Shown: positions 1 to 47,420 of the stretch, one piece after another
Layout: each line of letters starts with the position of its first letter
How positions within the stretch are numbered: position 1 is the stretch's first letter
Origin: Tomocerus qinae
Taxonomy: Eukaryota; Arthropoda; Collembola; Entomobryomorpha; Tomoceridae
Direction of reading: 5' to 3'
Length of the DNA: 64,000 nt
Assembly: GCA_020055645.1 (NCBI GenBank)
Contig: CM034548.1
Span: forward strand, 43,268,296 to 43,332,295
Translations under genes and position numbers: made by a program
Notes under the pieces: model-generated
The model's input: only the letters and a program-made list of their open reading frames with translations
Database searches by the model: none
What the model was told of the DNA's origin: nothing

Positions 1-629
1 TGAGCTGGAGGCTTGGCTTGGACAAAGTGTTTATTCTCTTCGGTAATTTAGTTTACTGATTTCCTTTAGCGAGAGTGTGCTCGGATTTTCGTATTTAAAA
101 AAGAATTCTCCAACGGAGATGTCGAGGCTGGGCCATCGAAGATAAGATAAAAATAAGGGGTCGATGTTGTTTCATTTCTGATTTGGCCTTTGATCTTTTT
201 GTCCTATGATAACTGTATACAGTATAGCACAGTACAGTCTTTAGACCTTTCGTTTTCCAACATTCACTCTCAATGAAATGCTCTTTCTATATACTAATCG
301 ACTGCCTACTGTACTACTTCTCTGAACAAACATATCTTTTCATGATATAGTTTTCATCATAGTGTAGATAGGTAAAAGGAATCCTGTTGCTATGATAGGT
401 TAAATATTATTAGGTTCAGTTCTGCGCAAAAGGCTCTCGAAAACAATTCATAGTAATATTGTTTCCATGCAATGATTGCCTACCTTAGATAATACATATT
501 ATATTATTATTACTATCTGCGTGTATTATTTACAGTCAAGTGTTTATTAGGATAAAAAGCGAAAAGTTATACAAGTTTTTATATTCTGTGATATTAAGCT
601 TGCTAAATATTTACATGGTCATTCCTTAG
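1..629 (+). other. ScpX: ScpX intron (3' part)
   Basis: This AT-rich stretch ends in a polypyrimidine run and an AG at 628-629, just before the first recognisable ScpX exon. The preceding coding segment of SCPx proteins should carry the thiolase GHPxGATG motif. I looked for it in all frames and did not find it, so the upstream exons lie outside the window. No other exon or repeat is evident. Confidence 0.7.
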
Positions 630-816
630 GATTGGCTCAGTGTGCAGAGCTTTGCTGGCAAGTACGGGGGGAAGCAGGTCCACGTCAAGTTGCAGGAGCA
701 CGAGTTGGCCTTCAGCACAATCTTGGACTCGGTGGTGCAGTTGTTGTTGCTCTCTACCAAAGAGGATTTCACACGAGTGCTGCTTCCAGAAACTCTGAAA
801 ACGACAGTTCTTCCAA
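630..816 (+). CDS. ScpX: ScpX exon: thiolase C-terminus
   Basis: The acceptor is AG at 628-629 and the donor is GTAAGT at 817. The exon begins with the last two bases of a Gly codon and ends with two bases of a Lys codon that the next exon completes. It encodes the CAELCWQ helix and the [11 protein letters not shown] strand of the SCP2-type thiolase, then a Ser/Asn-rich linker. Confidence 0.92.
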
Positions 817-2999
817 GTAAGTATTTCCAACGTAGTAGTTTGACAAGGTCTCCCTTCCTCAATTTCAAACAAATAGCCTATTGTATTGCTATTTTGGTAA
901 AAAATCAATGTTAAATGAAGGGGCGGGGTAATTGCTGTCCACTGAAAACTCAGTATTTTCCTACTTGATGGGTTAAGGGGTTACTTAAGTTGAAAACATT
1001 GTATATACATAAGAAAGGTAAAAGGGTATATAGTCAGTATTTCATTTAAATGTAAATTAGTGTCAGTTTGATACTGCCAAATTCATTTCAATGATTTTTA
1101 TCGTTATCTGTAGAATTTTAAATACTAAAATTTGTAGGCCTACTTCACCTATTTAGTTTGAAGTCGTAGCAATGCATTTTGTTTATATAGTTCATAAATT
1201 AATAAGGACGTAAATAAATGTCCATGATTGTCAGTCTCAGAATACTATTACTTTCAATGTAAAAATGGAAATAGTTTTAACAAGGCTTTAATCTACAACT
1301 GATTGGGCTGTCTACTCTCCTGAACCTATTGCATGCTCAATTTATGTACCTGATGGTTTTCCTTAGTATTACGGAAAGTTATTTTCTATTCCCTTCTCGT
1401 TTAAGGTTAATGTGTTGTACGTTCTACCCTTCCAAATGCAATGTACAAACGCGCATCTTAATATCTTAAATATTTGTGGTTTTTGAGTCCTTAAGTACTG
1501 ATAAATAGCTTTCATTGTTAATGTTTTAGTTATGCAATATAAAACAATATTATTTATCAACCTGGTCTTTGCTATTGACCTTTTATAAAAAAGTTAATAC
1601 CATGTGTTAAAGTTAATTTACAGGCCAACATTCTGATACTTACAATGTAACCCTTTCACAAAGTTTCAAAATTGGTTAATTCTACATTACAATACCAATA
1701 TATGTGGTAGAAAATAACAAAATCGACAAAAGTTACTATTTTACATTATAATAATATGGAGTTAACCTTGGACTGATTGAAAATGTATCTACCTACTATT
1801 TAATTGCGTTCGACGTAAGTAGCCAGTATTATATGCACATTTTAGTATTATTTAAATCAATAAAAATAATTGTCTCCATCCAAACCAGTTGAAGGGTAGT
1901 TGAGTTTTACACTTTGTCTAGCTAATCTTTGCGATACCTTTCGTTACCTAAATTGGCGCTGTTTTATAACTCTTGAAATTCTACAATTTTACTTTCCTTC
2001 CTCTCACTGCTGTCACACAATCACAATTGGGAAAGAAAAATTGCACGCTAATTGCAATTAAAAAGAAGTTGATTCTACATTTTGATGTAAAACTATCACT
2101 AAATAGCAAAAAAAGAGACTGAAGTTATTGATTTGATTTTCATTTCACTGTTCTTGTCATTTACTAATTAATCTTTCCATTGTAAGTTGAATATTTATTA
2201 GATATAAATATCACTTCTTCCGATAAATATATAAATTATAATGTACTGTACAGTAAAATTGTTTTGTTAAGGGTTAGACATTAGAAAGGCTTTATTTTAA
2301 AGTTGTATGAGCAAATTGTTGATATACAGCTGGACTTAAAAATTCCTTCTGTTGTTAAAGTCCACCTCCCATACACTAATTATTATATTATACTCATCGT
2401 TTTCCAAAATTTTACTCAAGTCAGTTGTAATTGTTTATTAATTGCTTTTGCAGAACCAATATGACGGCTGGTGAAGGTGACGGATTTAAATGCGGTCCAG
2501 TGTTTAAGATGCTGGCTGCTGCTTTGGAGACTGACGGTCCTGCATTAGTGAAAAAAATAAATGGAATTTATGGGTTTAAAGTAATAAATTTAGCCGATAC
2601 AATGTATTCTGCTTATTATGTAATACCGCTCACTAATGTATAAATTGTGGTAATAGGTGAGTGGAGGACCCGGAGGAAAAGAAGCTACCTGGATAGTGGA
2701 TGTAAAAAATGGAAGTGGTGGAGTACAGTTCGATGGAAAAGGTACGTTTTGCTAATTTTAATGACATTTTAGTTTTTTCTATGACAGTTGCTAAAACTTA
2801 TGAATCTCCACTATCAGCTACACCAGATGTTACTCTTTCAATGAACGACCAGGACCTTATGGACTTGATGTCTGGTAACTTAAATGCTCAAAAGGCCTTT
2901 TTCCAAGGCAAGCTCAAGATTAAAGGAAATATGGCTTTAGCTATGAAGCTGCGTGAATTTCAATCGGAAATTGCCAAAGCCACCCAATCAAAGCTTTAA
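630..2999 (+). CDS. ScpX: Sterol carrier protein x (SCPx), 3' part: thiolase end plus SCP2 domain
   Basis: SCPx is a peroxisomal fusion of a 3-ketoacyl-CoA thiolase, which cleaves branched-chain acyl-CoAs, and a C-terminal SCP2 domain that binds and transfers sterols and other lipids. Four exons (630-816, 2454-2580, 2657-2741, 2818-2999) join in frame to 193 residues, missing the 5' end. The first exon reads [11 protein letters not shown] and [15 protein letters not shown], which match the thiolase C-terminus of SCPx. A Ser-rich linker follows, then the SCP2 domain with [17 protein letters not shown] and [19 protein letters not shown]. The protein ends in Gln-Ser-Lys-Leu, a PTS1 peroxisomal import signal. 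The motif set is closer to SCP2/SCPx than to the SCP2 domains of HSDL2 or HSD17B4. The last two introns are only 76 nt each. The family call is firm; the exact acceptor of the last exon is inferred. Confidence 0.93.
817..2453 (+). other. ScpX: ScpX intron, 1.6 kb
   Basis: This AT-rich intron separates the thiolase part from the SCP2 domain. I see no coding segment in it. A TATA-like run (ATATATAAATTA) sits near 2227. This is the position where a second promoter for a free SCP2 would have to lie, but nothing here proves one. Confidence 0.75.
2454..2580 (+). CDS. ScpX: ScpX exon: start of SCP2 domain
   Basis: The acceptor is TTTTGCAG ending at 2453 and the donor is GTAATA at 2581. The exon encodes [20 protein letters not shown] and the helix through [10 protein letters not shown]. 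An ATG at 2461 lies three codons into the exon. Translation from it would give a free SCP2 of 128 residues, close to the size of stand-alone SCP2 proteins. Confidence 0.92.
2657..2741 (+). CDS. ScpX: ScpX exon: SCP2 central strands
   Basis: The acceptor is ATAG at 2653-2656 and the donor is GTACGT at 2742. It encodes [19 protein letters not shown], which is almost identical to the diagnostic strand of animal SCP2. The flanking introns are 76 nt on each side if the 2818 acceptor is used downstream. Confidence 0.9.
2818..2999 (+). CDS. ScpX: ScpX last exon: SCP2 C-terminus with PTS1
   Basis: The acceptor AG at 2816-2817 is preceded by a pyrimidine-rich tract. Using it leaves 12 residues between KNG and DVT, the spacing I know from SCP2. 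A second in-frame acceptor, AG at 2786-2787, would add ten residues and leave a 46 nt intron, so I prefer 2818. The exon encodes [16 protein letters not shown], the [19 protein letters not shown] helix region and the terminal SKL before TAA at 2997-2999. Confidence 0.85.
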
Positions 3000-3367
3000 A
3001 TCGTTTAATACTTTTTACTCGTGTCTTTTCTGAAATACAGAGAGTAGTCATTATAAGTTATGTTCCAATAATTCCATTCTGTACATTAGAAATCTTCCAT
3101 TTGTGAAAAGCTCCTCCAGCGATATTTCATTAGAAACAATACCAAAGCATTCGCATAATATTATCTATTTTGATGACGCCATTTTCTTTTATGTAATTTG
3201 TCTACGTAATATCTCCGTGCTATAATAATGTTAATAACTGTTCTATTCTTATAGAATGATGTAATTTCTACATAGTACATTAATTACAGAACAATAACTT
3301 TACAAACGTTAATTGTTTTATTAATCTTCCACAAAAGCTTTCCCATATACTTACTATATCAGCATGT

Positions 3368-3373
3368 AATAAA
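3368..3373 (+). terminator. ScpX: Candidate poly(A) signal of ScpX
   Basis: A canonical AATAAA lies 369 nt after the ScpX stop codon, followed by a T-run and TG-rich sequence. A second AATAAA at 3945-3950 is an alternative. Which one is used cannot be told from sequence. Confidence 0.45.
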
Positions 3374-6300
3374 TTTTTTGATTTATGGTTAACTGTTGCC
3401 TATTTCTCTTTATTTAATGTTGACTTTTTATTCACTCACGTCAAAGTTACAAATATTAGTTTGAACCGTTTTGTCGTAGGCTGCATTGATTTTGTATTTG
3501 ACTTGTACTTATTATTTTATTAAAGCAGAACTGCACATCATACTCATTATACATTGTCATTTTTATTAGAAAACACTTATACTATTGCATGATACAACTA
3601 TATTTTTATTACCGACTACTTAATACGATGACTCGTGTAGTTCCTCTTTAGTATGAGTGTTTGTATTGTTTTCTGAGAGATGAAACAATGTTTTCCTAAG
3701 AAATATACATTTTTTAAACTTTTAAATCAAGTGCTCACGTTTCTTGATGAATTGGCTCTACAGTACATATCTTAGATTTTATTTTCTAAAAAGTTTATTT
3801 ATGTTTCATTATGTCGTCATTAATTGATTTGACAACCCATTACTCACAATTAATGTTTTTGGCGATGTCCAAATTGGCAGCAGATGTGACAATTTCAGAA
3901 TTGGCAACTGGTCTCTCTAGTAATTCCCAACAAATGTAAATTCAAATAAAATGTAATGAAAAAGCCTAGAAACGACTACACGAGGAGGACGCTATCCTAA
4001 TGGATACCGTTGTCCATAATTTACAAATGTCTCCAATATTTTCCATCCAATCGCTCATAACTATCTATACATCACTATAATATGGCTTTCTTTAAGAATA
4101 TGATATGGTTATTATAACTACATGATTTGGAGTCATTATTGTCTTGTTGCCAAAGTTTCAAAATCAATAAATTCTTGTCGCCAAAATTAGATAATATGCC
4201 GTTTTTGGCATCAAGAGCATCTCTCGTTGTTTTTTTTAATTTTGAGAGGAAAGATTAATTGAAAGTGTATGAAATGAACCTTGGAAAGCTAATGCTTTCT
4301 TGCTTTCATTCAGTCTTTTGATTCATTCTCCTTCTTCACATTGCTTTTATGACAATTAAATCCAACATTACTTTCCCAGCCATGGATTATTTTCTCAAGT
4401 TATGTTTTAATGTTAGTAATAAACAGCTAAATAGATTTGTATAATATTGGTATACCATGTATAAGACGATAAAAAATTAACGGGTGCTCAGGGTCAAATT
4501 AAATGTCCAGTGCAATGTACAAAAGGAAGACTATGTTTTTATAAAATATTAGGTATATCGTAGAACTATATTTTCTAGACATAGGTACCAGCAAGAAAAA
4601 ACCTAAACTATTACAAAGCTAAATAATATATATCATTAGTCCTAAGATACCATTAAGGATTAAAAATGTTGGTGGAATTTCATGGATATGCAGTTGTTCA
4701 GGATCAATCTTGATTTTGACCACATCTTCCAATTTCCATGATGTCTGAACTTAAAACTTTCATGTAAACTGTTTAAAATTTAAAATAAATTCCGGATATG
4801 AATTCAATCAGACAACCTTTTCATTTTTTGTACAATCATTTGTCTCAACAAGCAATAATAAATTGTGCGACAAATGCAGTTCCGTTCCGACCGACTTTTT
4901 TATGTATTTAATAAAGCGTAATTCATCTAAAATTTAGGTATATAAATACTTGTTCAACTTGAGACAGACTACTATATGCATTATGCTTTCATTTTCCGTT
5001 TTGATCCTTCTATTTATCTGTATTTTAGTGGGAGTGCTGCATTGTATTGAACTATATCGTCTACGATCATTATGTTGTCTGTCACAGGTTCTAAAACGGT
5101 ATACCTTTCTTAAACCTTTTTTTAAATGATAATAAAGGAAAATTATTTATACTTTTTTGTATGTAAGGTACATTGTTAATGTTAATACCGATGTATGTTT
5201 ATTTTGAATGCTGGTGCTTTAAAAATATAAAAGGAAAATGTGAAAAGAGAGCTTATAATTTAGCAGGAAATAATTCAATTTAAAATCAAATGCTTCACAA
5301 TTTAGTTTCTTTTATTGGAATACAAAATCAGTTTACAGTTTACTACTATATACATATAATTATTTCTAAATAAACTATATTAGCTTAGCAAATTCATGCT
5401 ATATTTGAAATAACTATTATATCATTTTTACCAAGTAGTTGCATCAATTAAGGCAACTATAGCGTGTATGAAAATTGTATAAATTACAGGTTTCTTTGTA
5501 AGCAAAAGTTACTGTGTACAGATTCATAAGTACGTTGGAAGGAGACATGAAGCGATTAAAGAAAATGGCAATTAGTTATCAGAATGTATATTAGGATTAT
5601 TGCAAATATACATAGTAATCTAAACCAGGGTGAGAAATGTGCTTTATTTATACCAAAGTAATAAGTATGTATGGGATATATACATAATATATGCAATCAT
5701 TCAATTTGGTAAAGTAAAGAAACGGCGATCACTTTACTAACAAGAAACCATTAAATAGAAGCTTGAGATACTTAATTACTTAAGTGTCTAGAAGCCAAAT
5801 AATGATTAATGTTATTTGCATAAAATAAATGTAGGAATTTGTAAATACAACGTTACAATTTTACACTGGCTGATCTCATACATAATAATAAATTGTGCCA
5901 TTCTGGGATAATATAGGAAAATTAAATTTCTCACAATATTTGCTACATAACAAATCGCCTTCATACCACTCGCTAGAAAATCAGAATCTGACATCGTATT
6001 AGACTAACTTATAGGGGTATTGAATGATTTTAAATAGTGAATAAATAATGAAAGAATTCAACCTGTGAAATAAAAAGTTTTAAGATAGATGCGCACAGAA
6101 AATTCCGAAAAAAAGCCAATTTGCCTTTTTCTGTATACACATTTTTTATACTTATTGCTACATATACAGGACTTGATGTTTTCTTAGGCTTAATATTCAA
6201 GATTTTATTGCCAAAAAGTATATAGTATATATACCCATCAAGGCCATAAGGTCAACCACAAAGATAGCCATATGTAATCACATGTCTGATACTGGTGGTA

Positions 6301-8749
6301 GAAAAACTGCAATTTTAAGCAACCGGGGCTTAAAAGTTTTTGAAGTGTTTCTTCATTATTTCAACAGACTATTTTGTTCATGATAAGTTCTTTACTAGCC
6401 ACCGGTTAAAATAGTTTTTAACCTGGCTAAAATTAAATTCAAACAAATTAGAATTAAAGTATGACAATTTTTGCTACATGCATTTTAGCCGATTTACTGT
6501 CTGAAGCTGAAAAATAAAACCCTGTTCATGATTGAAACCAGCATCCCAAAAAATCACTCCGAAATTTGGGTTAATTTGTCAATTATCATTTTTATCCCTG
6601 TTCTGTTGTGAGATAATATTCTTTAGGTAATATGCAATTTGGTGAAATCAACTATACAGATATTTAGACATTGATAAAACGTGTTGAAGTATTCTCATCA
6701 CTTGATTTTTAATCAAAATAGACTAAACACTGAACATTTTAAATGAAATGTCTATAATGCTAGTCGTGCAGCTATATGCTCTGCTAATATCTACAACTAG
6801 GTACATCTGTATCATGGTCTGCATTATTGAAATACTACTTTAGGCTGTTTTGTGATTGTTTTGTACGAATGAGATAATTACAGAGACCCTTTGCCTCTAA
6901 GCTCTCTTTCAAAATAGTATGTAGTATATTATAGAACCATGTAAATTTTGAGTAGAACACCTAAAGGCCCGTGAGAACTAGTTTCAATCCTCATGAAATA
7001 GTATGAGTATCCAGAGAAACAAAACAATTCCTTGCAAAAAGCTGAAGATTCCTATGAATAATATTTGAAAGAATGCCCCATGACAGGGGATGTTAGTTTG
7101 AATATTTGTCATTAAACAGGGCAGGAAGACTGCATTCCCATGAATCGAGGATTAGTGTTGAGATTTCTTTGTCTACCCTCATGTATATGTAGAAGGGTAG
7201 ATGCGACCCCGTTTAGGGAGCATTGGTAGATAACGTAATATTTTTATGCTGAGACGCATGGGTTTGTAGTTTTTGAAGTATGCTAGTACGGAATAACAAC
7301 ACAAACAAAGCTAGCAGTAGTGCAGTGCATCTCTGGCAGTAGTGAGTCCCACTTTAGTACATACATAGAGAGAGTATTTGTAAGTTCTGTATTTATTAAA
7401 TACACAAAACCATCCCTATCTACGAACGAAACTACAAAGTCTGTGTCTGCCCTATTCATTGCGTTTTGTGGGTTGACTGATCGTAAGTTTGAGCTAGCTA
7501 AGCTATGAGCTAAGCTAGTTGGCTGCTGCTGGCTTTGCCCCCTGTTTATATACATTTCTTGGTGTATACATAGGAATGATAAGAACTGTAGGATTTAGGT
7601 ACATGCATGGGTTACACTTGCAGAGTGTATGCTACATATAAATATTATCGAGTGCACGTACATAGTAACCCCATAGTCCCCATTCCCCTCACCATATATA
7701 TAGCTGGTGTGCATTTACTGGGTACTTCTATATCCACTTGTATGTGGGAGACATTTATATCTATAGTGGTCTAGGTATGTGCATGCAGTTCATGGTCTAT
7801 ATGCATAGTCTTATATCTGTACTCAAAGTGTTTGAGTTGGAGAGAAGGGAAGTCAAACAAAGCAAAGCAGCAGTTGCTGTTCAGTTGCCTTCCGGACCGG
7901 ACCGTTGTCCTCTTCATGGCAACATTGTCTATCACTTGCTCCCATAATAACGTTGGATTTACACATTACAAAGGCAATGACACTGATTGTGATTCTGAGC
8001 TCACTCAAAGCACAAGTAACTCTTACATCTTAGAAGCAACGTCTTTTTTCTTGTTTGTTTCGTTTATTTCAGTTGCTGAAAGTAAAGTGTCGTCTAGCTT
8101 CTCTTGAGTCAATTAGGTGAAAAGTGGTCTTCTTCTTTGTTCTCCTCTTGAATTATCAAGAAATACAGTTTCCAAGGATGAAGAACGGTTGCGGTCAACG
8201 TCGCTCTGGAAGAATACTGCCAACAGTGAACAGCTAATGGAAAACTCTGTTTTCCATTCCCCAGTACTTGTCAGTTGGACATACACGCGTTCATCTTTGT
8301 CTTGTCACTTTGGCGAACATTTAGTGGTTTCCAGTTAAATTCTCGCCCATGATAAAACTCTAAAGTGGAAGTGTGTCCATTTAGAAAAACGTTCTTACTT
8401 AGTCTCGAATAGAATCTCGGGAAATAAATGTACCAAATAGGAAAGTGCAATATTTAATGTACCTAACTATTTGATATGGGACTTGGAACGTTAGAGAGAC
8501 TCTTAGAGAGATTTGGTTCACAGAATCTCTGAGCTGAATTCGAAACTATTTGAGTAACATTATTAGAGAACGCAAATCGACAGTAATTCATATGAAACTG
8601 TTTTGAGTTCGTTCAGGATATTATGTACTACATACACATTGTGACTCTTATCATAAGAGGGTGGTGTGCAGGTTGAGGAAAACTCAGAATTTATTGTGCT
8701 TCTGTTTAGCTGTTAGTTAGGAAGTGGTAACATCAACGCTCAATAACCA
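3374..8749. other. Intergenic sequence between ScpX and the DYRK gene
   Basis: This stretch is AT-rich with no protein family recognisable in any frame and only short open frames of chance length. GC content rises around 7.3-8.3 kb, and this part could hold non-coding 5' exons of the downstream kinase gene. No splice-linked coding sequence supports that. Confidence 0.55.
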
Positions 8750-9431
8750 TAGTGATAGTCAACGATAATCGCTTACGACATCAGTACATGAAACATCCAG
8801 CGAAATAAAATTCGCACGTTATTTCTGGTGGTTTTGAATGACTACGATGTGCGGGTGCGGGTGTGAAGAAGTAGGAGTTTGGCCGGATCGGTGACGACAA
8901 CTGTAAATAGTATCTCTAAATACTTTACAGTGAGGTCAATTGGCAGAAATAATTTCCCATTTCGACTACATATTCTTCTTTGTGCTCCAACTTGGGCAGT
9001 ATCTTTAAAATTTGTTATCAATTTCCCGATAGTATATACTAGTAGTCGAGTCGTCAGTGATTTGATTGAAGCTTCTTTTTGTTTTCTGTGCTAACGTTTT
9101 CTTCGAATCCCTAACGATAAATTGTTCGACATATTTATGAGCATCATATAGGTATATTAGTTGTTCGCAATATCGCTATTGAAATATTTTCTACGTAGAC
9201 AGTCAGATCGTATAGTAGTATCGTAATTCTTAGTTCGTATACTTGTTAGTCGGAAAGTTCGGAGTGAAATGCAATTTCTCGTTCGCTGCTAAGTACCTAA
9301 GTAGGTACCTATTGAGTTGAAAAGAATTCTTCGAGCATCTCCTCTGATAAGCTGGAAATCCGTGTTTAAGGGTTCGGATTCTAAAGAAGCCTTGGGTGTA
9401 GTGCGTATATCAGAGTAGGAGATAGCAGGAA
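8750..9431 (+). promoter_or_regulatory. Probable 5' leader or promoter-proximal region of the DYRK gene
   Basis: CpG dinucleotides become clearly more frequent than in the flanking DNA; about eight fall in 9181-9300, for example. This is common near arthropod promoters and first exons. An in-frame TAG at 9423-9425 lies just upstream of the kinase start codon, so the ATG at 9432 is the first one available in that frame. Its context is AGGAAATGT. The transcription start cannot be placed. Several short upstream ATGs are present. Confidence 0.45.
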
Positions 9432-44095
<34,664 letters not shown>

Positions 44096-44348
44096 CCCTG
44101 CACTCATCTCCAGGCAAGTACGCTTTACATTCTCTTACTGCATGAGAGTGTTCTAATTATGTCAAGTATCATTACAAGTACCTAGTAGTATGTGTTAACC
44201 TAGTACTACAGTGGCAGAGATGATTACCATATCGACCAACTTTGTATGCACCAATAATAATAATGGTTTCAGGAACTAGGATTTGGTTCATTGTAGAATT
44301 GGATATTTCTACTAGCGAGGATAATAGTTTTGCAATGCCCTGTAATTA

Positions 44349-44354
44349 AATAAA
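44349..44354 (+). terminator. Dyrk2: Candidate poly(A) signal of the DYRK gene
   Basis: AATAAA lies 254 nt after the stop codon and is followed within 10-15 nt by the GU-rich TGTATTGTG. A further AATAAA occurs near 44480. Longer 3' untranslated regions cannot be excluded. Confidence 0.45.
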
Positions 44355-47117
44355 TGTATTGTGATCAATATCTCCGCGACAATTGTATTCTACTCCCATC
44401 CTTGTATTACATTGCAAGTGTCATCATTTGAAAGCCTAAAGACTATTTATTTGGGGTATACGGGGTATTCGCTTAAGAAATAAATTATGTATACATAATT
44501 TACATGTATACATTTAGTGAGAGTCTTCCACCAACTTCTGACTGAGTGAGTCAAATTAAACGCTGTGTTGCTCCACGCTCACTTATTTATTTATTCTAGG
44601 TATGTTTCCAGCCCGAGCTGCATACCTAATCGTAATTGAATGAGGTTAATAGTTAATATAGTTAGCTGCGTGCTCCGTCATACTTCGGCTTAACTCCCTG
44701 CCCACTACTGTCGACTGACTGTAGAGATATGTACTCCTCGACCAGTAGGTAGGTACTAAATAAGTACCTGCACTGCATTATGTAGACATATGTCTCACTC
44801 ATGCGTATCACAACAAGACGAAGCTTCGCTTAAAACAGGATATAGGAATTGATATTTGCATGAAACTTAGTGCTGCAAATTTTTTAAATACTTTTTCTCA
44901 ATTTAAAAGAAAGTTTGCAATTAAAAGGGTTATTATCTCGAGGATTTGAGAAGATATTTAAGTTATATCTTTGTGGTTTACTGCCGCGTATTGTTTGCTG
45001 AAACTCTAATTTCTCTTGTCGTACACAGCCGCAGCTAATAATAACCAGTATTATTACCACAGATGGTACAACGCCCTTTATTGTTGTGGAAATAAAATTG
45101 GACCTAAAAATAGATTAGACTGTGGTAAGCATAGTTAGTGTGGCGAAACCATTACTGCTTACACACTGTTATTTTAATTGAGCTAATTGTAATTTTACAC
45201 TATTGTAATCGCATTTGAAAACGCAACTGCTCAGACCATACACTGCTTATTCATAAATAACAACTGAGCTGTCCAAGTACAGATACAACTTTTTACCTAC
45301 TGCCTACTGTGCACTAACTAACCAAAGTAGATTTGAATAAAGCTGTTAGACTACTATAATAAACCCACTGACTTTGCTTACCACCAAGTTTTCGATTTAT
45401 ATTGAGAATCTAAAAAATCAACTTACGGAAATGCACGGTTACTTGAGTTCATGTGCTGGGTGATGTTATGCTTGTTTATGGCTGATGAGAATAAACGTGG
45501 AAGGAACAGAAACATATCGATTTTCTTTCAATTCTATTGCAATCAATTTTTGCTTCAATTAGTTAGTATGCACTCTCCTGTCATTAGTTTATCTTTCCAA
45601 ACTGTTTATTTATTATTTTCTGTCGAGGCATTTAATATATATTGACATGGACTCTTGAGTTCAACTAATAAATGTTAGTTCCCCATTTTGACTTGAATCA
45701 TACTGATAGGTCACTTAAATGGATCTCATGTAGCTAATGTAGCATCCTGTTTGTTATTTACACGTATTGAGTAAAGGCTGTCAGTACCTAATAGTATTTT
45801 AACGAACCCCGGAAAAGACAAAATAAATTAACTGAAAGCCCTTCATACGCATTTAGCTATTCTTGCTTGAATGTGGATTTGGTGCGCATAGCCGATGGTC
45901 CTTTGCTGAGTTAATTGCAATACAATGGTCAAAATCGTACACTACACATAATAATATAGTCCATGCAGACATTATTGATCTAATTAAAAAATAATCATAT
46001 TTTGCATATAGTAATTCCTTTCAATGGCTTCTGAAAAAAGCCACAGTCGTTTCCTATCTGACCAATTAACAAGGACTTATTATATATTATAGTTTTATGG
46101 TTATAGTATTTTAAATGCTATTTTAAGGGTTTATTTAAAGCAACAGTATATAAAGGACAAAGTTAATTCTACCTAGTTAATATATTTTTTGCCGATAAAA
46201 TGTCTTCTATGCTTTTAGACAACAGATACTAAGTCCTTCAATGGGATATTATTACCTTGAATAGTCAAAAGATCAAGACTAGTTGCAGGCTTAGGTACTA
46301 GTTTAAATTAAATTGCAGTAGTAACTCGCAAGCACATAATATACGTACATATAAGCATGACATCACAATTCACGGAGATCTATTATTACTAAATTATATG
46401 GAAAAGGCCATATATTTTTTATTGCCTATTGTAAAGACACCATCAGATCATTTAAACCCAGAGTGCCTATTTTTGATATCAGTGTGTGACTTAGTAAATC
46501 CCATGAGTTTTATGTGGGTGTGATTGAACAAGGGCTAATGTAGTCCTTTTCTACATATTGTACCTAATACTTAAACTAAAAAAGTACATAAATGTTGTAT
46601 GAATATGCTAGTATTTTTTTATTAATGCGTATTGTTAGCTCAAAAGACTGAAGATATTTTAGATTGAATAAGGATTGTAGCTGATCCGACAAAGAACATA
46701 ATTTGAAAGAACTACTCAACACTTAATAATGGTAGAACTGATATACCTAGAAACTAGTTAGTGTAGTTAGCTAACATTTGCAGTTATTGATAATGGCTCT
46801 GTAGTTTGTGCATATTATGCTATGCTCTGGTGACGTATTACTTGAAGAATATTTATTTCGTTTTACATGTTGTGCTTTCACTTTGTGATAGCAATTAGAT
46901 TTCTAAAATGTAATACCACATCTCATGTACTGCTCAGTGCATCTGTATAATGCTGTCATACACAAAAGTAATTGCATTTGTATACAATAATCCTATCCTA
47001 CCGTAACATAAGTTGGAAAAGTTCGTTCTCAAGCCTCTAATCAAAAAGTCAACCAACTAACGACCATAACATCATCAGATGCAAAGATACCCCGTTGAAG
47101 TACATCATTATATATAA
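44355..47117. other. Intergenic sequence downstream of the DYRK gene
   Basis: This stretch is AT-rich, with several GTAGGTACCTA-type short palindromic words near 44.75 kb and no recognisable coding content on either strand. Confidence 0.5.
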
Positions 47118-47420
47118 CTACTAGTAATAGGCCCGTTCTCCGAACGGGAAATGGTTAACCCCTTAATGGGGACGGTAGATAATGAGTATGAATTATGCAT
47201 TAAAATATATGAAAATTAACAGATTAAAATGTTTAAAAAATTGCTTGCTGCATTGCTACACAATATCCTAAGGATGGGGAACAAAATACAATACTTATCG
47301 AATCAACATAATAATATTGAATCAAATTCAACATAATTTAACTAAACAAAGTAAATGTTGAAGTCCTTTCATCAGGGCCCGATTTTCATTATATCATCAA
47401 ATTATCATTAATACTATATG

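Noticed and set aside
2788..2817. Upstream acceptor for the last ScpX exon (46 nt intron)
   Set aside because: It would insert ten residues into the SCP2 domain; the acceptor at 2817 gives the usual 12-residue spacing and a 76 nt intron equal to the neighbour.
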